Shown here: in pieces, positions 1-5,311 of the stretch | Layout of the letters: the number at the start of each line of letters is the position of its first letter | Numbering within the stretch: the first letter of the stretch is position 1 | Source of the DNA: Tannerella sp. | Lineage (GTDB): Bacteria > Bacteroidota > Bacteroidia > Bacteroidales > Tannerellaceae | NCBI GenBank assembly: GCA_031279875.1 | Contig: JAITHS010000259.1 | Coordinates: forward strand, 1 to 8,128 | Direction: 5' to 3' | DNA: 8,128 nucleotides | Translations under genes and position numbers: made by a program | Notes under the pieces: model-generated | The model's input: only the letters and a program-made list of their open reading frames with translations | Database searches by the model: none | What the model was told of the DNA's origin: nothing

Positions 1-1
1 A

Positions 2-376
2 TATACGGAATATGATGATAATGATTTGACTTATTTCGTTTTATATAACCTGCGGACAATGAAAAAGGCATTTGAAGAATTGAAACTCTACCTAAAACGC
101 AAAATGGACGAAAACAGTACTGTTCTGCTCCTTGCCAATATCAAGGGAATCAATCAACGACAGGCACAAATTCTGAATATTGTACGGGAAAATCCCAATT
201 CAATCTTTACCGTAAAAGAAATAGAAAATCGTTTTTCGATTGGAAATCAAACAGCGCGAACCGATTTATATGGTTTAGTCAAGTTGGAATATTTAACCGA
301 AATCAACATAAATAAACGTAAAATTGCTTTTATAAAATCAGAAAAATTCAATGGCAAAATTCATACTTTCTCCTAA
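2..376 (+). CDS. Fic-family protein, C-terminal part (5' end outside window)
   Basis: The reading frame is open from the left edge of the window to the TAA at 374-376, so the gene starts upstream. A TTG or ATG inside it (26, 59) should not be taken as the start. The opening residues, EYDDNDLTYFVLYNL, match the segment that follows the catalytic core in many Fic proteins, the 'ND-LTYF' helix. A basic helical stretch (MKKAFEELKLYLKRKM) follows. The last 75 or so residues read as a winged helix-turn-helix, with a QRQAQIL first helix, FTVKEIENRF, then the recognition-type helix QTARTDLYGLVKLEYL. Fic proteins usually transfer AMP from ATP to a protein hydroxyl group. The catalytic HPFxxGNGR motif would lie outside this window, so activity cannot be judged. 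The C-terminal winged helix suggests DNA binding or regulation, as in many Bacteroidota Fic proteins. Family assignment is by pattern recognition and fairly sure; the target is unknown. Confidence 0.8.
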   Translation, partial: YTEYDDNDLTYFVLYNLRTMKKAFEELKLYLKRKMDENSTVLLLANIKGINQRQAQILNIVRENPNSIFTVKEIENRFSIGNQTARTDLYGLVKLEYLTEININKRKIAFIKSEKFNGKIHTFS

Positions 377-397
377 TTCTTCATAAATTAGGAGAAA
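367..397 (+). terminator. perfect 12-bp inverted repeat across the Fic stop codon, possible terminator
   Basis: The arm TTTCTCCTAATT (367-378) is followed by a 7-base loop and its exact reverse complement AATTAGGAGAAA (386-397). The left arm contains the last codons and the TAA of the Fic gene. The stem is AT-rich and no T-run follows it, so it does not fit a standard intrinsic terminator. It could still end or protect the Fic transcript, or be an operator for a dimeric regulator. The symmetry is certain and the role is inferred. Confidence 0.4.
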
Positions 398-422
398 TCA
401 AGAAGAATTTGCAAAAAAATAT

Positions 423-453
423 TTTGTAGATTAAAAAAGAAGTTGTATCTTTG
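423..453 (+). promoter_or_regulatory. Bacteroidota-type promoter for the DUF6263-like gene
   Basis: A -33 box TTTG at 423-426 is followed, after exactly 19 bases, by the -7 box TATCTTTG at 446-453. This matches the Bacteroidota consensus TTTG-N19-21-TAnnTTTG. Transcription should begin near 457, giving a leader of about 36 bases before the ATG at 494. The leader is AT-rich and has no Shine-Dalgarno sequence, which is normal in this phylum. Confidence 0.8.
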
Positions 454-493
454 CACAATAAAAACGCATTAATTTATTTATAAAATTTTAATT

Positions 494-1411
494 ATGAGAA
501 CTTTATTTAAAAAATTTGCCGTCATTACCGGCATATTATTGATTGCTTCAACTATTGCAAGCTTTCAAAAATCGGAAAAATACACCCTTGCACCGAAATT
601 TAAAAAGGGTGATATTTTGAAATACAAAATGGTATCGGATAACGAAACAGCCTTCTCAAACCAGAAAGTTGCTATGACAATGGAAATGGCATATTCGTTT
701 GATGTTAAGGAAGTTAATAAAGACAATTATTTATTGCATCTGAAATACGACGCAATGAAAATGAACATGCCTCTCATGGGTCTTACGTTTGATTCCAACA
801 CGGAGGATGACGTTATTACGCCGCAAAATTTTAGTCCGCTGTTTAAATTACTGACTAAACAAACCTTTGAACTCAAAATGAGCAAAGGCGGCAAGGTAGA
901 ATCGTTTAAGGGAATGGACGATTTGGGAAAAAAAATTGCTGCCGCTTTTGATCCGAGCGTTCCCGACGAAATGAAAAATCAACTGACGGAACAGTTTGGG
1001 AAACAATATACTCAGGAAGGTCTCAAGACTATCTTCGACCAGATGAGCGCTACTTATCCATCCAAACCAGTAGAAGTGGGCGACAAATGGACGCAAGAGG
1101 TAGAAATTCCTGTCAGCGGTATATCCACGAAAATTAATCTGACAATGACTTTGAAGAGCGTCGAAAATAATGTTGCTCTGATAGATGTGGATGCTACTCT
1201 TGACACAGCCGAAAATGCAGAAATAGAGACAAATGGCATAAAAATTGGCGCCTCGTACAAAGGTACTCAAAAAGGAACTACAAAATTAGACCTGAAAACA
1301 GGCTGGACGATAGAATCGACTATAACACAGAATATTTCCTGCAGTATGGAAATTATGGGAAATAAAACCGATATGTCGATAGTATCAACAATGAATATAT
1401 CGCGATATTAA
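494..1411 (+). CDS. secreted DUF6263-like protein of unknown function
   Basis: The protein has 305 residues and starts with a signal peptide: basic MRTLFKK, a hydrophobic core at about residues 8-22, and an A-S-T-I-A cleavage-like site. No lipobox cysteine is present, so it is probably exported to the periplasm or beyond rather than lipid-anchored. The mature part begins with a FKKGDILKYKM segment, then alternating beta-type stretches rich in Lys, Thr and Met. It includes 'FELKMSKGGKVESFKGMDDLGKKI', split here as FELKMSKGGKV and KGMDDLGKK, and a 'VGDKWTQE' segment near residue 200. These features resemble the DUF6263 family of Bacteroidota, for which I know no assigned biochemical role. The gene appears monocistronic, with its own promoter at 423-453 and a terminator at 1423-1472. 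No catalytic motif is visible; a binding or structural envelope role is a guess. Being a real, expressed secreted protein is quite certain. The family name is less so. Confidence 0.75.
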   Translation: MRTLFKKFAVITGILLIASTIASFQKSEKYTLAPKFKKGDILKYKMVSDNETAFSNQKVAMTMEMAYSFDVKEVNKDNYLLHLKYDAMKMNMPLMGLTFDSNTEDDVITPQNFSPLFKLLTKQTFELKMSKGGKVESFKGMDDLGKKIAAAFDPSVPDEMKNQLTEQFGKQYTQEGLKTIFDQMSATYPSKPVEVGDKWTQEVEIPVSGISTKINLTMTLKSVENNVALIDVDATLDTAENAEIETNGIKIGASYKGTQKGTTKLDLKTGWTIESTITQNISCSMEIMGNKTDMSIVSTMNISRY

Positions 1412-1422
1412 TCAAATATTTT

Positions 1423-1472
1423 AAAAAAATGCAGACTTGTCGAACTCACATTCGGCAAGTCTTTGTTTTTTT
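1423..1472 (+). terminator. intrinsic terminator after the DUF6263-like gene
   Basis: The stem AGACTTGTCGAA (1433-1444) pairs with TTCGGCAAGTCT (1451-1462) over 12 positions, with one G-T wobble and a 6-base loop. A T-run interrupted by one G follows (1462-1472). An A-run at 1423-1429 lies on the other side, so the element could also act in the reverse direction. It sits 22 bases after the stop codon of the upstream gene, and it argues against any trpE start located within it. Confidence 0.88.
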
Positions 1473-1494
1473 GAGATTAAACAACAAACTGATT

Positions 1495-2892
1495 ATGTAC
1501 AAATTTAAGACAAAAAGTAAAAAACTCTTGGGCGACCTGCACACACCGGTCAGCCTTTATTTGAAACTTCGTGATGTTTATACGAAGTCCGTATTGCTCG
1601 AAAGCTCTGATTTTCACGGCAATGAGAACAGCCTTTCGTTCATTGCGCTATGTCCGCTGGCGAGCATCGGCGTCAATTCCGGAGAGGCGACGGCTTCCTA
1701 TCCCGACGGTACGACCGACGTCAAACCGTTGAGCGACAACTATTCCGTCGCTAATGCTATCGAACTGTTTATCAAACAGTTCGCTATCGAAGGCAGTGGC
1801 AAAAACTATTGCGGGCTGTTCGGCTACACATCATTCGACGCCGTCCGCTATTTCGAAAAAATTCCGGTCATGGAATATCATCATCAGGACACGGATGCGC
1901 CTGATATTCTGTATATTCTGTACAGATATATGCTTGTTTTCGACCATTTTAAGAACGAATTAACGCTCATCGAACTGTGTGACGGAACCGACAGCCACCT
2001 TGACGAAATCGAGGCGCTCATCGAAAACCGCAATTTCGCTTCCTACGAGTTCCGAACAACAGGCGCACCGACGTCGTCGATGACCGACGATGAATACAAA
2101 GCCATTGTGCGTGAGGGAGTTAAACACTGTCTGCGCGGCGATGTGTTTCAGATTGTGTTAAGTCGGCGCTTTGAACAGCCGTTTCAGGGAGACGATTTTA
2201 AGGTCTATCGTTCGCTACGCAGCATCAACCCGTCGCCGTACCTGTTTTACTTCGATTTCGGTGGCTTCAGGATTTTCGGCTCGTCGCCGGAGACGCATTG
2301 CAAGGTCGAAAACGGTCATGCGAGCATAGACCCGATAGCGGGTACAGCGTTCCGAACAGGCAACGTAGCCCTTGATAAACAGCGAGTTGAAACACTTATC
2401 AACGACCCGAAAGAAAATGCCGAGCATGTGATGCTGGTCGATTTGGCGCGTAATGACCTGAGCCGCAACGCCCGCAACGTGAAAGTTGATTTCTACAAGG
2501 AAGTGCAGTATTACAGCCATGTGATGCACCTCGTATCGCGCGTGAGCGGCGACATAACATCCGACAGCAGTCCTGTCGGCACGTTTATAGACACTTTTCC
2601 TGCTGGAACACTGTCGGGCGCCCCGAAAGTTCGCGCCATGCAGTTGATTACCGGTTTAGAGAAACACAATCGCGGAGCTTACGGCGGCTGCATCGGCTTC
2701 ATCGGCTTCAACGGCAATCTCAATCAGGCAATTACGATACGCTCGTTTGTGAGCCGCAGTAATGTGCTTTATTATCAGGCTGGTGCAGGCGTTGTGGCAC
2801 AAAGCAACGACGAACGCGAATTGCAGGAAGTAAACAACAAACTCGGCGCCTTAAACAAAGCCATTAAGGAAGCCGAACATCTTACACATTGA
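1495..2892 (+). CDS. trpE: anthranilate synthase component I
   Basis: TrpE converts chorismate to anthranilate, using ammonia delivered by TrpG, in the first committed step of tryptophan synthesis in the cytoplasm. With the ATG at 1495 the protein has 465 residues, normal for Bacteroidota TrpE. An upstream in-frame ATG at 1429 falls inside the preceding terminator and would add 22 unrelated residues, so it was not used. The N-terminal regulatory domain carries LLES (34-37), the element that binds tryptophan for feedback inhibition. The chorismate-binding domain carries FGSSPE (261-266), PIAGT (280-284), DLARND (316-321) and GTLSGAPK (371-378). The alanine in PIAGT separates TrpE from aminodeoxychorismate synthase (PabB), which has lysine there. 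The 5-base gap to trpG indicates one transcript and coupled translation. No leader peptide or clear promoter is visible between the terminator and the start, though the space is short. It looks intact and functional. Confidence 0.95.
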   Translation: MYKFKTKSKKLLGDLHTPVSLYLKLRDVYTKSVLLESSDFHGNENSLSFIALCPLASIGVNSGEATASYPDGTTDVKPLSDNYSVANAIELFIKQFAIEGSGKNYCGLFGYTSFDAVRYFEKIPVMEYHHQDTDAPDILYILYRYMLVFDHFKNELTLIELCDGTDSHLDEIEALIENRNFASYEFRTTGAPTSSMTDDEYKAIVREGVKHCLRGDVFQIVLSRRFEQPFQGDDFKVYRSLRSINPSPYLFYFDFGGFRIFGSSPETHCKVENGHASIDPIAGTAFRTGNVALDKQRVETLINDPKENAEHVMLVDLARNDLSRNARNVKVDFYKEVQYYSHVMHLVSRVSGDITSDSSPVGTFIDTFPAGTLSGAPKVRAMQLITGLEKHNRGAYGGCIGFIGFNGNLNQAITIRSFVSRSNVLYYQAGAGVVAQSNDERELQEVNNKLGALNKAIKEAEHLTH

Positions 2893-2897
2893 AGAAT

Positions 2898-3494
2898 ATG
2901 AAATGCTTATTATTTGATAATTACGATTCGTTTACGTACAATTTGCGGCACATTTTGGTAGAACTGGGAGTTGATACCGACGTTCGCCGCAACGACCGCA
3001 TAACGCTTGACGAAGTTGAGCCGTATGACAAAATTTTGCTCTCGCCCGGACCGGGCATACCGTCCGAAGCAGGGCTGTTATTGCCTCTGATACAGCGGTT
3101 TGCGCCAACCAAATCAATTCTCGGCGTATGTCTCGGCCAACAGGCTATAGGCGAGGCCTTCGGTGCTAAACTGCTGAACCTCAGCAATGTGTTTCATGGC
3201 GTCTGCTCCGACATCTGTGTCGTAGAGAAAGACCCTATTCTCGAAGGTTTGGAACCCGCGTTCATAGCCGGAAGATACCACTCGTGGGTAGTTTCAAAAG
3301 AAGATTTCCCCGACAGTGAACTCGAAATCACAGCCGTTGACATGAACGAGGGTCAAATCATGGCTCTACGCCACCGCCGTTACGATGTGCGCGGAGTACA
3401 GTTTCACCCAGAATCGGTTCTTACACCGCTCGGAAAACGAATTATTGAAAATTGGATACGGATGAGTTGTACAATCCCGACATCCAATTCTTGA
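2898..3494 (+). CDS. trpG: anthranilate synthase component II, glutamine amidotransferase
   Basis: This is a class I glutamine amidotransferase that hydrolyses glutamine and channels ammonia to TrpE. The ATG at 2898 gives the usual beginning MKCLLFDNYDSFTYN. A TTG at 2889, overlapping the trpE stop, would add only three residues and is less likely. Motifs are complete: SPGPG (49-53, oxyanion region), GVCLGQQ with the nucleophile Cys78, and QFHPES with His170 and Glu172 completing the triad. PabA is so similar that the call rests on the adjacent trpE; the enzyme may also serve folate synthesis as a shared subunit. The protein is 198 residues, slightly long. The normal family end is near ENWI (about residue 187), and the remaining 11 residues (RMSCTIPTSNS) are encoded by DNA that is also the 3' end of the convergent regulator gene. 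No trpD follows, which is unusual for Bacteroidota trp operons. Confidence 0.94.
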   Translation: MKCLLFDNYDSFTYNLRHILVELGVDTDVRRNDRITLDEVEPYDKILLSPGPGIPSEAGLLLPLIQRFAPTKSILGVCLGQQAIGEAFGAKLLNLSNVFHGVCSDICVVEKDPILEGLEPAFIAGRYHSWVVSKEDFPDSELEITAVDMNEGQIMALRHRRYDVRGVQFHPESVLTPLGKRIIENWIRMSCTIPTSNS

Positions 3495-4218
3495 AGTGGC
3501 CTACGCGGGCTTTGCTTACTATCACCTTTTCGGGGGTGGAGACGCACAAATTGACCGACAGTTTGCCGCCAAACCATATTGAGATGTCTTTGATTGCCTG
3601 TCGAGAGATAATGTACTGACGGTTAGCGCGATAGAACTGCGACGGGTCTAATTGAAGCATCCATTCGTCGAGAGTAGAGTCGATAAAGTAGGCTTTTTCG
3701 TCGAATGTCATGATTTTAAGCGTTTTGCCGTCTATAAAAACGGTCGCTATATCGCTGGCAGACAGAGGTATAAGTTTGTCTTTGAAAGGTATAAGGAAGC
3801 ATGATTTGCAGGTCGCAGGTTTCTTAATGCCGGACAACAGTTTGCTATCTATATCAAATGTGCCTTTAAAGTTACGAAATTTGTTGATAGCCCTTTGCAG
3901 TTCTTTGGCACAGACAGGTTTGAGAATATAGTCTATACTGTTGACTTCAAAGGCTTTAAGAGCAAATTCATCGTAGGCGGTAATGAAGATGACAGGACAA
4001 GCGACGGTGGTCTGTTCAAAGATTTTGAACGCCGAACCGTCGGCAAGATGAATGTCCATAAACGCGAGGTCGGGGGGCGGCATTGTGTCAAACCACTCCA
4101 CGCTTTCATCGATAGTTTGCAGCACAGCGGCAACTTGAATTGTCGTATCTATCTCGCCGATAAGCGTTTGCAATGCTTCGGCGGCCACTTTTTCATCTTC
4201 TATTATAATAGTTTTCAT
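3442..4218 (-). CDS. LytTR-family DNA-binding response regulator
   Basis: The 258-residue protein has an N-terminal receiver domain and a C-terminal LytTR DNA-binding domain. In the receiver, the acidic pair Glu7-Asp8, the phosphoacceptor Asp55 (in FMDIHLADG), Thr80 (FITAYDEFALKAF) and Lys100 (YILKP) are all present, so phosphorylation should work. A linker at about 112-140 includes a CKSC pair. The LytTR domain spans about 138-250, with the typical IPFKDKLIPLSASDI, a 'YFIDSTLDEW' segment and FYRANRQYII. Its ATG overlaps the kinase stop codon in an ATGA, indicating translational coupling and a cognate pair. Family members bind direct repeats upstream of target genes; no target can be named here. 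The last 14 or so residues after HFKNWM are encoded opposite the trpG 3' end, a 53-base overlap. The stop is TAA at 3444-3442. Confidence 0.94.
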   Translation of the reverse strand: MKTIIIEDEKVAAEALQTLIGEIDTTIQVAAVLQTIDESVEWFDTMPPPDLAFMDIHLADGSAFKIFEQTTVACPVIFITAYDEFALKAFEVNSIDYILKPVCAKELQRAINKFRNFKGTFDIDSKLLSGIKKPATCKSCFLIPFKDKLIPLSASDIATVFIDGKTLKIMTFDEKAYFIDSTLDEWMLQLDPSQFYRANRQYIISRQAIKDISIWFGGKLSVNLCVSTPEKVIVSKARVGHFKNWMSGLYNSSVSNFQ

Positions 4219-5270
4219 ATTTTTATTAGAGGAATTTCTACTTCAAAGTTTCCGTTATTGTTACGAATAGTGATTTCACGTTTCCACATCAGTCGGTATC
4301 GTTCGGCGAGGTTCGACAGCCCGATGTTTTCGCTTTCTTCCGGCTCTTTTTTGGGCTGAATGTTGTTCGACACCTTAATTGTAGCGTCCGGCGTGGTAGC
4401 AAAAGTAACCGTCAGCGGTTGCCGGTTGCTCACAACGTTGTGTTTGACGGCGTTCTCGACAAGCGTCTGTAAACACATCGGAATAACCTGACATTCAGCA
4501 TATTTATCATCAGTATGATAAACAATCCGCAGATTGTCGCCATACCGTATTTGCATCATTTCGGCGTAAGCGCGGGTGAAATCAAGTTCCTCGTGTAGCG
4601 ATATAACTTCCTTATTTTGAAGCGTGTAGCGAAATACGAATGATAACTTTTGCACATATTCAACGGCTTTGAGGCTGTCGGTCTTAATTAGCGAATTGAG
4701 AGTGTTGAGCGAGTTGAACAGAAAATGCGGGTCAACCTGATTGCGTAGCGCCATAAACTGCGACTTGATGTATTCAGCCTGCAAACGCTCGTTTTCGACC
4801 GCCGTTTTCTGCTGCTTTTCAGTTATATACATCAACATCGACGACAACAAAACGACTATCGCAATAGTATAATCGCCCATCAGACCGCCGAAAAACCGCC
4901 GTGAGCCTTCCGCAAAATGCCCAAACGGGATTTTAATGAGCGACTCCGCCAAACTCAAAAGCGCCGTGCATACAATTACAATCAAAATAAGCATCGCGAT
5001 TCCGTTTTTTCGGGTGAAGTATTCATTGTGTAACAACCTGAATATCAATACATACAGCAAAAAAGCAAGGATAAAATTCAGGACAAACCGTATCAGAGTA
5101 AAATTCGGGTTAAAGATACGCATGGCAGGGATTGTATCCCCAAACGGCGGCTTGCCGAAAAAGAACATCACAAGAAACAGCATATTCATCAACAGGCTGA
5201 TACCCAACGCAAAAAGCAATGCCATTCGGACGTTGAGCCACGATTTCCGTTGCCTAACAATAGTTTTCAT
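4215..5270 (-). CDS. LytS/YehU-type sensor histidine kinase
   Basis: The 351-residue membrane kinase is the partner of the adjacent LytTR regulator. Four hydrophobic segments (about 17-38, 58-80, 90-109 and 133-149) form the sensor region, with only short loops, so there is no large extracytoplasmic domain. A helical linker (about 151-172) leads to the His_kinase domain, with the phosphorylatable His182 in NQVDPHFLFNSLNTL. The ATP-binding part has the N-box LVENAVKH (Asn273) and a shortened glycine region, NIGLSNLAERY (about 315-325). The more usual GTGIGL is replaced by SENIGL. The segment before it, SNNIQPKKEPEESE, is the charged lid typical of this family. The signal is unknown. The 41-base gap upstream shows no promoter, so transcription probably comes from the SNF2 gene. 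Confidence 0.93.
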   Translation of the reverse strand: MKTIVRQRKSWLNVRMALLFALGISLLMNMLFLVMFFFGKPPFGDTIPAMRIFNPNFTLIRFVLNFILAFLLYVLIFRLLHNEYFTRKNGIAMLILIVIVCTALLSLAESLIKIPFGHFAEGSRRFFGGLMGDYTIAIVVLLSSMLMYITEKQQKTAVENERLQAEYIKSQFMALRNQVDPHFLFNSLNTLNSLIKTDSLKAVEYVQKLSFVFRYTLQNKEVISLHEELDFTRAYAEMMQIRYGDNLRIVYHTDDKYAECQVIPMCLQTLVENAVKHNVVSNRQPLTVTFATTPDATIKVSNNIQPKKEPEESENIGLSNLAERYRLMWKREITIRNNNGNFEVEIPLIKI

Positions 5271-5271
5271 G

Positions 5272-5276
5272 CCTCC
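5272..5276 (-). promoter_or_regulatory. Shine-Dalgarno-like GGAGG directly before the kinase start
   Basis: On the minus strand GGAGG is separated from the ATG at 5270 by a single C. This is much closer than the usual 5-9 bases. No alternative ATG, GTG or TTG lies at the normal distance downstream. It is either a chance match or an inefficient ribosome site, which fits a phylum that relies little on Shine-Dalgarno pairing. Confidence 0.3.
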
Positions 5277-5311
5277 GTGTATTTTAGTTTTTAAATTTTT
5301 TTAATAAGAAG

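Noticed and set aside
1429..1494. A 22-residue N-terminal extension of TrpE beginning at the ATG at 1429
   Set aside because: It is encoded by the intrinsic terminator of the upstream gene and resembles no TrpE. The ATG at 1495 gives the standard N-terminus and length.
1495..3494. Assignment of the pair as pabB/pabA (folate pathway)
   Set aside because: The first protein has PIAGT rather than the PabB PIKGT motif and keeps the LLES tryptophan-binding element, so anthranilate synthase fits better.
3895..4359. A 154-codon open frame on the plus strand crossing the regulator/kinase junction
   Set aside because: It is antisense to two genes with complete conserved motifs and encodes nothing recognisable.
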